Shown one piece after another: positions 26,901 to 34,227 of a stretch of 64,000 nt of DNA; the first letter of the stretch is position 1, and each line of letters begins with the position of its first letter. Below the pieces are notes generated by a model. The model did no database searches. It had not been told where the DNA came from and saw nothing but the letters and a program-made list of their open reading frames with translations. The stretch spans positions 1-64,000 of the forward strand of contig NZ_BMFT01000004.1 of the NCBI RefSeq assembly GCF_014639155.1, given 5' to 3'. Position numbers and translations under genes: made by a program. The stretch is from Paenibacillus segetis (GTDB lineage: Bacteria; Bacillota; Bacilli; Paenibacillales; Paenibacillaceae).

Positions 26901-27310
26901 GCGCTGCGAATCACCATGAAGCCGTCCCGATTGGATAGGTCGATGATCCACTGTGTATCGATGGAGTCACCGGATGCTGTTGTCGTCAACGCATTATTAC
27001 GCTGAGGGGTATTGGAAATTGTAATGTAATTACCTGTTTTGACATTTCGAATGCGTGACAATCCATTTGCAGTATCAACAGCCCAATGCGCTGACTCGTC
27101 CTGCGGATTCGTCATACCGTACCTGACCGTCGCGTTCGAGGCTTCGTACAGATAGTTTCCCTTCCATTTGTTCATGATGGTTACGGTTCCTGAAGGAATC
27201 TTTGTCGCACCAGTTCCTCCAGATGCTGCTTGAGCTGAATACGAGGGGATGACTGACAAGATGAGTAGTAGGGACATCAGGCTCGCGAATATTGGCCTGA
27301 ATCGTTTCAT
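20945..27310 (-). CDS. Giant secreted S-layer-anchored glycanase with GH87-like core
   Basis: A 2121-residue protein. A signal peptide (cleavage after SYSAQA, near residue 28) is followed by about eight copies (residues about 40-1060) of a module reading roughly V-I-x4-YLYE-x-G-x10-W-x8-IRN-x3-GNY, resembling beta-trefoil/ricin-type glycan-binding repeats. Next come a carbohydrate-binding beta-sandwich (YEAEDMKTNGT, about 1180-1310) and a right-handed parallel beta-helix (about 1320-1690, VTDFGAVANDGMDDTEAFN). D1473, D1496 and D1497 (ADGINF and PGDDGIAMWS) keep the spacing of the three catalytic aspartates of GH87 alpha-1,3-glucanases as I recall them. A Gly/Ser linker, a small domain and three SLH domains (about 1937-2121) follow. 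Start ATG has AAAGGAGG. Probable cell-surface alpha-glucanase; the substrate is inferred. Confidence 0.82.
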   Translation of the reverse strand: MKRFRPIFASLMSLLLILSVIPSYSAQAASGGTGATKIPSGTVTIMNKWKGNYLYEASNATVRYGMTNPQDESAHWAVDTANGLSRIRNVKTGNYITISNTPQRNNALTTTASGDSIDTQWIIDLSNRDGFMVIRSATAPQGNLVIHEEDQLGFAEASSDINITFESPQWAFSSVDAPSPVRIQSNMKPNEFIYEDEETGDVKHGEIKEGDLYSQWYIDSEEGSNQITIRNAGTGNLIKQNTEELSWAGISTTKKPSDIPNATHWLQLPATNKPGYVVFESVAQPGNYIHPQEPSDQVLRSNNWAGGPDGINALWKIVPTSKLPSVRIGAYTDNNVATDFLYEDNGSIKHGSIDTDNNPYFSWVVEDYDLSKRIRNLGSNNYLMIDGSNLLAQPVSATEATYQWSFTESDSYDDYKTIQNVGNPNLYITIGGGDSTTVSADASSLEAQWELVDPSTPTDGSDHYIRIQNVWQPFYLYENQDGTLKYGNIRQDDQRDQWLVVKYNGRKLFKNRETGHYMNIADMPDGHIQATELADLSNVDNTYIWSGKNLGASTYVISNLTDKVPGQPFTKFMSLQNLTKYAEYSVINPSWGSPQWRFILVKENKPQFYHFKLKGTDQYLNDDHSTDTISTATYGPLDGDFSTWFLKENASGQLIMKNQGSGRTLSMENIAGKETEEEPALAVETRTEVYDSWASIKWLLENRPETGEVNIKSGWTNAHYLYATHDDQNRPVFKVSKASGAADRTESIFVPETVQIAPQPIPQTPVRIKSVMGSSYLYENSSGVVLYGDLAENNGYAHWLISIGSDGKQLIQNRATGHYLTLTEDYTFLESKDATPADSGASSWSVQRAPDGERVTVRSNYAGYDDEFINIENNTGYAERGLLLDSSSSVQWELQAAPAQFTTPNMQEYRNLNTTTPVQDDTNMVVISVPGTQGKVIAESGGKIVLADANQSNIYSKWLLQDFNGRYLLKNTSSNHYLSLNDKLEPIVSSSTGDLSSQWTLEDKLGYRTLSNAKRANGLLLHTAAGISFAESASLEEAKWSFQPVASDVTYPAKDAFKSDTVIHFAVNAETEGKFTGQIRYRNGANTEQKLQLSVNGYAQQELVIKGSSGWSTAEVTLNLRAGMNSVSLSGTSEAIAKVEVDGLTVKNSVNKAYRGATVPYISYEAEDMKTNGTLIGPSRKYRSIASEASGRKAVSLDNSGDYVEFTLAKPANSLVLRYSIPDSKDGLGADETLSLYIDGVFKQSLNLTSKYAWEYGSYPWSNDPRQGSGHRFFDEIHALIGDVPQGATIQLKKDSGNQAESYVIDLVDMEQVAPANQQPEGFVSVTDFGAVANDGMDDTEAFNKALEAANNQGTGVWFPAGTFDFGDDLLDLDSAIIRGAGMWYTTLNGAKFFGHGGRIEVYDLLIDGGINERDDEAFTNAFHGAFGPESVIQQVWIEHTKAGLWLTQPIGEKARTNGLYMMGLRIRNLMADGINFAVGTHDSMMEQSDIRYPGDDGIAMWSFTDPKLNDVNGTERTPSVNNTARFNTVSIPWLADNIVLFGGKDNKIQDNIVKDTVTNGAGIAVSTRFSAEPFEGTTIVERNTLTRTGSYDTGYGVSLGALWLFAGESDMTGKIILRNNVAQDSTYAGLIAHGDFTMQDVLLQNIVIDGTGTNGIDVTPKVKGSATVDNVIVRGDRMKMVSNPAPQFRFNEINLGFASLKNPPIVDPGDPNEPGSPGGGSGASGSGGASGTAPSSSSTAAFDAALKAGLEAGQARIELKVGSDGNVNLTASALLAAATAHPDTMIAVVGDGAAYLFPLALTEQVLKQAGVVDSSKAVISIQVSPITESEQAGLSQQAKKQGVELIGDAKKFTVSVAEGNKTTEITHYDGTTYVERQMTVNGKVDPATAVVLLYDPTTGTLRYVPALFVVNADGTTTVTIKSTANGIFTVANHPMTFSDINNHWAKSEIDRLASRYIVKGISSDRFAPGQSVSRAEFAAMLVRALDLQSGGNNVTYQDVNSNAWYSEAIAAAAHYGLVNGYKEGSFRPNANISREEMAVMTARALKLLQAKVTQDSPLLVAFNDAALVHEWAREDVELLLAAGIMKGQSEARFAPGSQTTRAESAVILSRLLVLGKLLNP

Positions 27311-27355
27311 ACTCGAGACCTCCTTTGTTATTTGGACTTCCCTATCATCTTAGAA

Positions 27356-27370
27356 TAATAGCGCTTACAA
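27356..27370 (-). promoter_or_regulatory. Candidate cre (CcpA) site before the SLH glucanase gene
   Basis: On the minus strand TTGTAAGCGCTATTA matches 14 of 15 positions of the consensus WTGNAARCGNWWWCA (only the C at position 14 differs). It lies about 46-60 bases before the start codon, fitting glucose repression of a polysaccharide-degrading enzyme. Confidence 0.5.
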
Positions 27371-27567
27371 TCTGATGTGTGATTTTATGGGAAAGAGGTG
27401 TATTTATACGCAACATACTTAACAGGAGTTGGACTAATTACGCTCCCAAAGCTCGAAATAAATAGCGTTATATTGTTTTAAGTCATATAAGATCGCATTT
27501 AGTTAAGTATTGTCGGATGTTCCGTTAATAACCACTTGTCTACAGGATGGGAGGAGTGCTTTCACTA

Positions 27568-27576
27568 TGGTATACT
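27568..27576 (+). promoter_or_regulatory. Candidate extended -10 promoter of the TPR gene
   Basis: TGGTATACT is an extended -10 element (TGN-TATACT) 56 bases before the ATG at 27632. No good -35 is present. Confidence 0.4.
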
Positions 27577-27631
27577 GTTTGGAGGGATATATAGGACTAA
27601 GGATTTAGAGTATATGAAGGAGGTGCCTTGT

Positions 27632-29362
27632 ATGAAAGAGAAAAATCAGCCGGCTGAGAGCTCGGGCTCTAATGTAGTGCCCATCTCTATGGATGCAGGC
27701 TTTTTCTTCCAGAGAGCCGTCTCTTCATTAGACCGCTATCACTATGACAAGGCATTGAAGTATTTTCGCAAAGCAGTAGAATATGAACCTGAAAATCCGG
27801 TTAATCATTGTAATATGGCGGGGATCTTGTCGGAAATGGGAGATTATGCGGCTTCAAATGCCGCACTATCCGTTGTTCTGAAGGATATCGATCCGTCGAT
27901 GACGGAGTGCTATTTCTATATGGCGAACAATTATGCGAATATGGATATGTTTGAAGAGGCGGAAGAAGCGCTGGTGAAGTATTTAGAGGAAGACCCAAAT
28001 GGGCAATTCCTCGGAGAAGCGGAAGAAATGATGGATTTGCTGCAGTTTGAGTTGAATCGACCAACCAAGCTGAAGAGCATTAAATCAAGAGAAGGCATTG
28101 TGGAGCATGATCAGGCAAGAGAATTGCTAGAGGAAGGTAAGTTCATCCAAGCAGTTAAATTGTTAGAGGGCGTTACGGAGAAGCATCCTGATTTCTTGGC
28201 TGCTCGTAATAATTTGGCACTGGGATATTATTATCTTGGACGGTTTGCTAAATCGAAGGATACGATTCATGGCGTGCTGGAACAGGAACCTGGTAATTTG
28301 CATGCGCTATGTAATCTAGCGATATTCTATCAATACGAAGGACAAGAAGAGTTGCTGCTAGAGCTTGCTGGACGTCTCCGCAAGGTAGTTCCGTTCCATC
28401 AGGAGCACGTATTTAAACTAGCAACTACGATGGGGATCTTGGGAGAGCATGAAGCAGCCTACGGCCATTTCAAAAGATTGCTTCAAGATGAGGAAGTTAA
28501 TTTTGATCCTTGTCTTTATCATTATGCTGCAGTAGCTGCGTATAATTTGGGTCGTTATAAGGAAGCTACAACATTATGGACCCAGGTGAAGAAGCTTGAT
28601 CCTGATTCTGTAATTCCTATATTCTATTTGAGCCGAATTGAGGGAATTCATGCTGGAGAGCAGGCATTGCCTATAAGCTATAACTACCACCTTCCCTATG
28701 AGGAGCAGTTCCGTCTATGGGAGGAGTCGAAGGAATGGCTTCCAAATGATTTGGGAAAGAACCCGTTGATCCGTTCCTCGTTCTTCTGGGCACTTCGCCA
28801 TGGCGATCAAAAGACGAAGCTACAAGTAATTCAAGCCTTCGGCCGAATTGCCGATAGGGAAGTAGAGGAAGCGTTACAAGCATTTCTGCTCGAGCCGGAT
28901 GAGGATGAGTATTTGAAGGATATGGCACTCTTTGTTCTTCGTAATATGGGCGTCACCAAGCAGATCGCAGTAACATCGGAAGGCTCGACTACTATGGTAG
29001 ATCCAAGTAAGGTATCGACCAAGCTGCCAGTATGGAAGAGCGAATGGCAGTCTGTTGTGGATTTGGTATTGACGAATATGAGTAACAATTTCGATCTTCA
29101 GCAGCAATATGATCTCGAAACGTTGTGGGTCGATTTCTTGACTCGGTTATATCCAGATACTCCCGCGATCAATCATATTGAAGGTTGGGCAGCGGCACTT
29201 GAATATTTGACGGCCAAAATACACCACCTTTCCATCTCATATGATGAGGTGGCGAGTCGGTATGGTATTTCGGCTTCTACTGTCCGTAGGTATGTTGGTC
29301 GAGTGGATGAGGTGTGCGGGATTAAGGAGAAAATACAATCTGTTTTCCCGTCGGTTCAGTAG
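27632..29362 (+). CDS. Tetratricopeptide-repeat protein (YvcD-like)
   Basis: 576 residues from the ATG at 27632, which follows AAGGAGGTG; the open frame extends 32 codons further upstream without a ribosome site. TPR units are evident between about residues 30 and 330 (AVSSLDRYHYDKALKYFRKAVEYEPENPVNHCNMAG, abbreviated here as its helix pair, and AARNNLALGYYYLGRFAKS). The last 40 residues contain a helix-turn-helix-like segment, VASRYGISASTVRRYVGRVD. No signal peptide is seen, so it is cytoplasmic. A TPR protein of this type (yvcD) lies near trxB in B. subtilis. TPR proteins are scaffolds; the partner is unknown. Confidence 0.78.
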   Translation: MKEKNQPAESSGSNVVPISMDAGFFFQRAVSSLDRYHYDKALKYFRKAVEYEPENPVNHCNMAGILSEMGDYAASNAALSVVLKDIDPSMTECYFYMANNYANMDMFEEAEEALVKYLEEDPNGQFLGEAEEMMDLLQFELNRPTKLKSIKSREGIVEHDQARELLEEGKFIQAVKLLEGVTEKHPDFLAARNNLALGYYYLGRFAKSKDTIHGVLEQEPGNLHALCNLAIFYQYEGQEELLLELAGRLRKVVPFHQEHVFKLATTMGILGEHEAAYGHFKRLLQDEEVNFDPCLYHYAAVAAYNLGRYKEATTLWTQVKKLDPDSVIPIFYLSRIEGIHAGEQALPISYNYHLPYEEQFRLWEESKEWLPNDLGKNPLIRSSFFWALRHGDQKTKLQVIQAFGRIADREVEEALQAFLLEPDEDEYLKDMALFVLRNMGVTKQIAVTSEGSTTMVDPSKVSTKLPVWKSEWQSVVDLVLTNMSNNFDLQQQYDLETLWVDFLTRLYPDTPAINHIEGWAAALEYLTAKIHHLSISYDEVASRYGISASTVRRYVGRVDEVCGIKEKIQSVFPSVQ

Positions 29363-29445
29363 TTTTGACTATTTGGTAAACATAGCACTCGCTAACTTCA
29401 CATATTAGGGGTAAAGAACGGCCTCCTTGGGAAAAACTTGTTATA

Positions 29446-29484
29446 TAAGAGGTAGTTCAAAAGGTCATCTTTTGAACACATACT
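29446..29484. repeat. Dispersed inverted-repeat element, short version
   Basis: TAAGAGGTAGTTCAAAAGG followed by TCATCTTTTGAACACATACTT. The arms GTTCAAAAG and CTTTTGAAC form a compact nine-pair hairpin with a TCAT-type loop. It matches the element at 6938-7010 in the opposite orientation (24 of 25 bases over one arm and a shared TTTTGAACAC on the other). It lies in the leader of trxB. Confidence 0.65.
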
Positions 29485-29538
29485 TTAAGGGTAGTTGCCT
29501 TAACTCTTACGATAGCAGGAACCGGGAGGTTAAAAGTC

Positions 29539-30489
29539 ATGTACAAGTCTATTGTTATTGGAACGGGTCCAGCCGGGTTAACGGCCGCCATTTATTTAGC
29601 AAGGGCTAATTTGAAGCCGATCATTATTGAGGGTATACAGCCTGGGGGACAGTTAACTACGACCACCGAGGTAGAGAACTTTCCTGGTTTTCCGCAGGGG
29701 ATTATGGGTCCGGAACTCATGGAGAACATGCGTAAACAAGCCGAACGCTTTGGTGCAGAATTTAGGAGCGGATGGGTGGAGGAAGTCGATTTCTCTAAAC
29801 GACCTTTCAAAGTGAAGGTTGATGGTGGCGATGAACTGCAGGCAGAGACGGTTATTCTGTCAACAGGGGCATCGGCAAAATATCTAGATATTCCAGGCGA
29901 ACAGGAGAATGTTGGACGTGGCGTGAGTACGTGCGCAACCTGTGACGGATTTTTCTTCCGGGGGAAGAAGATCATCGTAGTTGGTGGTGGTGATTCCGCG
30001 ATGGAAGAAGCAAGCTTCTTAACGCGCTTTGCGTCCACTGTAACGTTGGTGCATCGGCGTGAAGAACTCCGTGCTTCTAAGATCATGCAAGACCGCGTCA
30101 AGAGCAATGAGAAAGTGAAGTGGGCGCTTGGACGTACACCGCTGGAAGTAGTCACGGATGATAATGGTGCTGTTATCGGCCTCAAGGTCCGTAATAATGT
30201 AAGTAATCAGGAAGAATTGGTGGAGGCGGACGGTGTCTTTGTAGCCATTGGACATACTCCTAATACGAAGTTTCTAGGTGGTCAGATTAAGATAGATGAC
30301 CATGGCTATATTGTAGTCAAACCAGGGACGAGTGAGACGAATGTATCGGGGGTGTTCGCTTGTGGTGATGTGCAAGACACACGTTATCGTCAGGCGATTA
30401 CTGCAGCAGGTTCAGGATGTATGGCTGCGATGGACTGTGAGAAGTTCATGGAAGGTAGTATGGTTCATGATTGGAGTGAGAATCTGTAG
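29539..30489 (+). CDS. trxB: Thioredoxin reductase
   Basis: A 316-residue flavoprotein that reduces thioredoxin with NADPH. The FAD-binding GTGPAGLTAA is at residues 8-17, the redox disulfide CATC at 132-135, the NADPH-binding GGGDSAMEEASFL follows, and the C-terminal FAD loop GVFACGDVQD is intact. The ATG follows GGGAGG. In B. subtilis trxB sits just before the yvcI-yvcJ-yvcK-yvcL-crh genes; here that block resumes 13 kb downstream. A bidirectional terminator follows. Confidence 0.97.
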   Translation: MYKSIVIGTGPAGLTAAIYLARANLKPIIIEGIQPGGQLTTTTEVENFPGFPQGIMGPELMENMRKQAERFGAEFRSGWVEEVDFSKRPFKVKVDGGDELQAETVILSTGASAKYLDIPGEQENVGRGVSTCATCDGFFFRGKKIIVVGGGDSAMEEASFLTRFASTVTLVHRREELRASKIMQDRVKSNEKVKWALGRTPLEVVTDDNGAVIGLKVRNNVSNQEELVEADGVFVAIGHTPNTKFLGGQIKIDDHGYIVVKPGTSETNVSGVFACGDVQDTRYRQAITAAGSGCMAAMDCEKFMEGSMVHDWSENL

Positions 30490-30521
30490 CTCTAACGGGT
30501 TATAGGGTTTGTTTAAAACGA

Positions 30522-30572
30522 AGAAGGCTGTCCCACCTAGGTTTTTGTAGATGACCTAAGGGACAGCCTTTA
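30522..30572. terminator. Bidirectional terminator between trxB and the response regulator gene
   Basis: An 11-pair stem AAGGCTGTCCC / GGGACAGCCTT (30524-30534 and 30560-30570) with an inner CTAGGT/ACCTAA pairing. Short T tracts lie on both sides, fitting the convergent genes. Confidence 0.88.
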
Positions 30573-30597
30573 TGTCTATTAAAGACTAATTAAGCTG

Positions 30598-31200
30598 CTA
30601 CATCCAGCCTTTTTCCTCGGCTAGACGGACAGCCTCAATCCGGCTTTTGACATCCAGCTTATTCATGATCTCAGAAATATAATTGCGTACGGTTCCGTAA
30701 GAAAGGTGCATCGAGCTGGCGATTTGGTTGGCGGTCAGACCTTCTGCGGCAAGCTTTAGAATTTCCCGCTCTCGATCACTCAGCGGATTGTTCTCTTTGA
30801 TGCTGCCGAAAATAAGCTCGGGAGATATTTCCCTGTGACCAGCCATGACACGACGGATGGATTCCGCCAGCTTATCGCTGGATTCGTCTTTGAGGAGGTA
30901 ACCATGAACTCCCGTTTTGACTGCGCGCTCGAAATATCCGGGACGAGCAAATGTCGTCAGAATGATAATTCGGCAAGGAGATGATTGTTCTTTTAAAATT
31001 TCGGCTACGTCTAACCCGCTCTTTAGGGGCATTTCGATATCCATTAGACAAACATCTGGTTGAATTCGTTCGATTAGTGCGAGAGCCTCTGCTCCATCTC
31101 CGGCTTGGCCGATGACTTCAATGTCATCTTCCAGATCCAGTAGGGAAGCAAGCGCCCCTCGTAGCATACGCTGGTCTTCAGCGATGACGATTCGAATCAT
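30598..31200 (-). CDS. NarL-family response regulator (YvfU-like)
   Basis: A 200-residue regulator. The receiver domain (1-120) has the phosphoacceptor D54 in CLMDIEMP and acidic residues near the start (IAEDQ). The C-terminal LuxR-type helix-turn-helix (about 135-200) shows LSDREREILKLAAEGLTANQIASSM and GTVRNYISEIMNKL. It is the last gene of the minus-strand operon ATPase-permease-kinase-regulator and overlaps the kinase gene by four bases. This order equals yvfR-yvfS-yvfT-yvfU in B. subtilis. It probably activates its own operon, perhaps through the palindrome at 34094. Confidence 0.9.
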   Translation of the reverse strand: MIRIVIAEDQRMLRGALASLLDLEDDIEVIGQAGDGAEALALIERIQPDVCLMDIEMPLKSGLDVAEILKEQSSPCRIIILTTFARPGYFERAVKTGVHGYLLKDESSDKLAESIRRVMAGHREISPELIFGSIKENNPLSDREREILKLAAEGLTANQIASSMHLSYGTVRNYISEIMNKLDVKSRIEAVRLAEEKGWM

Positions 31201-32339
31201 GCGGGTTCACCCTCCTTTCGGTCTTTCACGATGAGTGGAACTGTGACAAGGAGCCTGGTTCCTTTTTTTGTACCAGGTGATAGATTTAAGGTGCCTTCAA
31301 TAAGAGAGAGTCGTTCAGCCATGCCTTTGAGTCCATTGCCATGGAGAGAATCACCTGATTCCCTGGAATGTAATCCAATTCCATCGTCCTCAATATTAAC
31401 GCTCACCTTAGCTTCGGTGACTCCGATTCGAATCACGCAGTTCTCGGCCTGGCTATGCTTCACAATATTAGTCATGGCTTCTTTGATACATAAGCTTAGA
31501 ATATTCTGGGTTAGGTCGGATACACCCTCTAAATGTGCATCTCCTTCTATTTCTAGAGCGATATTCGCCGATTTGAGTATTTCCCCAGCTCCTGCTAGTT
31601 CTTCCGCCACGGTAATCGCGCGCATGTCGGATACTAACTCACGGACTTGGCGTAACGCTGCCCTAGACGTTCGCTGAATTTCCGCTGCTTCAAATTGAGC
31701 GCGATGTGGATCCTTCAGAGCGAGCTTCTCCACCAGCTGACTTTTTAAAGTGATCAGAGATAAAGTATGGCCTAGTGTATCATGCAGATCCCGGGCAATC
31801 CGCATCCGTTCCTCTCGTTTGACTAATTCCTTGATCTGTTCATTTGCTTGATCCAATTCTCTCTCTAGATTCTGCCGACGATTCATTGAGCGAATACCAA
31901 AGGGTGATATCATCATGATAATAAAGAAGGGGAGCATGAACAGAATACCGGTACCATCCAATTGGTCCCTTGTTAATATCAGCGGCACAAGCTCTACGGC
32001 AGCGAATATAACCATAGCCATATTAAATTTACGTCGGTCCGTATAATATCCGATAAAATTAGCCGTGAAGAATCCCATGTACAGATTAAATGGGTTGTAG
32101 AACACGGACATGATGACGATAATCGACATCTGAATGCCCAGCCATATAGAAAAAGTAGTAGTAGCCCAGTACAATTGCCGATAACTTACTACGAATAATG
32201 CGATGAGTGCGTATCCAAGAATGAGCTTAACCCCGGTTTCGTTACGGATATTGAAAATGGGGAGGGCGATATACACTAACCAAATGAAAGGATAGAATCC
32301 TAGCTTGCTAGGGAAAAGGCGAAACTTCTCGCGTGTCAT
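31197..32339 (-). CDS. Sensor histidine kinase, HisKA_3 type (YvfT-like)
   Basis: A 380-residue membrane kinase. Several hydrophobic segments fill the first 150 residues with hardly any extracytoplasmic loop, an intramembrane-sensing layout like DesK and LnrJ. The dimerisation domain contains the phosphoacceptor H186 in RMRIARDLHDTLGH, and the ATPase domain shows NIVKHSQAENC, VNIEDDGIGL and GNGLKGMAERL. The signal is probably perceived with or through the neighbouring ABC exporter. It is co-transcribed with the exporter genes upstream and the regulator downstream. Confidence 0.9.
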   Translation of the reverse strand: MTREKFRLFPSKLGFYPFIWLVYIALPIFNIRNETGVKLILGYALIALFVVSYRQLYWATTTFSIWLGIQMSIIVIMSVFYNPFNLYMGFFTANFIGYYTDRRKFNMAMVIFAAVELVPLILTRDQLDGTGILFMLPFFIIMMISPFGIRSMNRRQNLERELDQANEQIKELVKREERMRIARDLHDTLGHTLSLITLKSQLVEKLALKDPHRAQFEAAEIQRTSRAALRQVRELVSDMRAITVAEELAGAGEILKSANIALEIEGDAHLEGVSDLTQNILSLCIKEAMTNIVKHSQAENCVIRIGVTEAKVSVNIEDDGIGLHSRESGDSLHGNGLKGMAERLSLIEGTLNLSPGTKKGTRLLVTVPLIVKDRKEGEPA

Positions 32340-32345
32340 TTCATA

Positions 32346-33083
32346 TTACACCGCTTCCTGTTTTTTTCGGATATACGTGGATAATATCATAAAAATAACA
32401 AGGTAGCCCAGTGAAATAATGACGTTGCTCCACTCTGGGGATTGCCCACGGACGATCTGCCATGCTCCATTTCCGTAATTGTAGGATGGAAGCCATGTGC
32501 TAATATGCTGCATGAGTTTTGGTAATACCTCAATAGGCATCCACATACCTCCCGCTACTGCCAATACCATATAGACTGCGTTGCTGACACCACTGGCGGT
32601 ATCCACCCGTTTCATCGCACCAATGAGTGTACCGATGGCGAGGAAGGGAAGGGAGCCGATAAGAATCCATAGACCACAGGTAATCCATTGATAAGCTGAC
32701 AATGAGACTCCGTTCATTAAGTAACCAGCAAGAAATATTAGAATAATCGAGAAAATATGCATCATCGTTTGACCGAACATTTTACCTAGAAAATAAATGC
32801 GTCCCGGCAATGGGGTAATCCGCATAAAGGTAGCCCAGCCTTCTGTACGTTCCTGAACAAGCCTTATTCCAAGCGTCATAATGGATGAACCCATGACACT
32901 GAACGTTGTCATCGACATGAGGTAGTGTGCTTGCCACAGTTTGGGGTCACCGTTTCCTGTGTTTACGATACGGGTGAAAATAAAGTAGAACAATATGGGC
33001 ATCAGCAGAGACCAGAAGACGTAATAAGGATTTCGAAATATCCTTAGTAGCTCAGCTTTACATTGCATCACGGTCTTATTCAT
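32346..33083 (-). CDS. ABC-2 type exporter permease (YvfS-like)
   Basis: A 245-residue integral membrane protein with six hydrophobic segments and the ABC-2 family layout (conserved RIVQERTEGWATFMRITPLPGRIYFLGKM motif region, cited here by position about 75-105). It starts two bases after the ATPase gene, and together they form a half-size exporter of the type linked to antibiotic or membrane-stress resistance (LnrMN, YvfRS). The exported compound is unknown. Confidence 0.85.
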   Translation of the reverse strand: MNKTVMQCKAELLRIFRNPYYVFWSLLMPILFYFIFTRIVNTGNGDPKLWQAHYLMSMTTFSVMGSSIMTLGIRLVQERTEGWATFMRITPLPGRIYFLGKMFGQTMMHIFSIILIFLAGYLMNGVSLSAYQWITCGLWILIGSLPFLAIGTLIGAMKRVDTASGVSNAVYMVLAVAGGMWMPIEVLPKLMQHISTWLPSYNYGNGAWQIVRGQSPEWSNVIISLGYLVIFMILSTYIRKKQEAV

Positions 33084-33085
33084 AG

Positions 33086-33994
33086 TTAAACGGCCTCCTC
33101 TTGATTCTGGGTCAATTGCTCAAAAGCTTCATCAAGACGTCCTTGATCAATTCGTACATCACGTACAGGTAATCTTCCAATAAAAATAGCAGCTAGCGCT
33201 GAATCCGTATCGTCAGTCGTTACATGAATTCTACCGTCCTTATCGTAGCACTCTGATATATCAGGTAGAGCCTGTAGCTGCCGTCTAAATTCAGGACTAT
33301 CCTGATCAGACAGAAATGAAAGGGACCGCTTCACAATTCGAGCTTTGATCTCTTCAGGTGTTCCGTCAGCGACGAGGGTACCACGACTGATGAGAAGGAT
33401 ACGGTCAGCCGCATCGTCGGCTTCTTGCAGATAGTGAGTTGTGAATACAACGGTTTTACCTTGATTGGATAATTGGCGGATGCTATCCCAGAATCTACGT
33501 CGTGCTGTGGTGTCTAAGCCTACCGTAGGCTCATCAAAAAATATTAAGTCAGGATTACCTGCTAATGCGAGTGCAAAGCTTAAACAACGCTTCTGTCCAC
33601 CAGATAGCTTCTCGGCATATCGATTCAAATCGCTTGGAGTTAGGCCGGTTAGGTTGATCAGATATTCCATTTCCATAGGGTGCGGATAATAACTGCGAAA
33701 CAGTTCGAGAACTTCACGTACCTTTAGGCGGTCAATGACACTAACCTGCTGTAGCATAGCGCCAATCTTCTCACGTACTGCGATATCCTTGGGGTGTCGC
33801 CCAAATATCTTTACGTCTCCTTGGGTTGGCTCCAGCATGCCTAGCATCATGGATAGGGTCGTAGTTTTTCCTGCGCCGTTTGGGCCTAGGATTGCTACGA
33901 TAGAACCTTTTTGAATATTAAAACTGATATTGTCGACAGCCTTTTTTTCCTTGAAGGATTTGCTGATTTGCTTCATTTCCACAACGACTTCCAT
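33086..33994 (-). CDS. ABC exporter ATP-binding protein (YvfR-like)
   Basis: A 302-residue ATPase. Walker A GPNGAGKTTT, Q-loop MLQQVSV, signature LSGGQKRCLSFALAL, Walker B LIFFDEPTVGLD and H-loop TTHYLQEADD are intact; a C-terminal extension of about 80 residues is typical for drug-exporter ATPases. The ATG follows CTGGAGG. First gene of the operon; its 233-base upstream region is shared with the divergent ferredoxin gene and holds a perfect 12-base palindrome. Confidence 0.9.
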   Translation of the reverse strand: MEVVVEMKQISKSFKEKKAVDNISFNIQKGSIVAILGPNGAGKTTTLSMMLGMLEPTQGDVKIFGRHPKDIAVREKIGAMLQQVSVIDRLKVREVLELFRSYYPHPMEMEYLINLTGLTPSDLNRYAEKLSGGQKRCLSFALALAGNPDLIFFDEPTVGLDTTARRRFWDSIRQLSNQGKTVVFTTHYLQEADDAADRILLISRGTLVADGTPEEIKARIVKRSLSFLSDQDSPEFRRQLQALPDISECYDKDGRIHVTTDDTDSALAAIFIGRLPVRDVRIDQGRLDEAFEQLTQNQEEAV

Positions 33995-34093
33995 AGAAGG
34001 TTCGCCTCCAGTTATAAATAACGTTTCTTGCTCTGTTTCAAGAATATATCAATAGAAGGTATGTAGTTAGTAAGGACTGTCATGAAATGAAGG

Positions 34094-34105
34094 TGACAAT
34101 TGTCA
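34094..34105. promoter_or_regulatory. Perfect palindrome TGACAATTGTCA before the exporter operon
   Basis: TGACAATTGTCA (flanked by G and T) is a 12-base perfect palindrome, about 100 bases before the ATPase start and 122 before the ferredoxin start. A NarL-type regulator encoded in the operon is the natural candidate to bind it. Confidence 0.5.
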
Positions 34106-34227
34106 TTTTTTTATTTCGATAATTTTTTGAGTTATTTCCTAAAATATACATTAAGTCACATACTTATAGTAAATCTCAATTTTATAATGGTGCTGTTCAT
34201 AAATTATATTAAGGAGATGGACTTGTA

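Larger units (their letters stand above)
27311..27631. other. Divergent intergenic region between the SLH gene and the TPR gene
   Basis: This 321-base stretch holds the AAAGGAGG ribosome site of the minus-strand SLH gene (27318-27325), a cre-like site (27356-27370), an extended -10 element (27568-27576) and the AAGGAGGTG site of the TPR gene (27617-27625). An open frame from 27536 continues in frame into the TPR gene but has no ribosome site of its own. Nothing else is recognised. Confidence 0.6.

Noticed and set aside
20945..27310. Several open frames of 70-136 codons on the plus strand opposite the SLH gene
   Set aside because: All are shadows of a long repetitive coding sequence and lack ribosome sites; the minus-strand product has coherent domains end to end.
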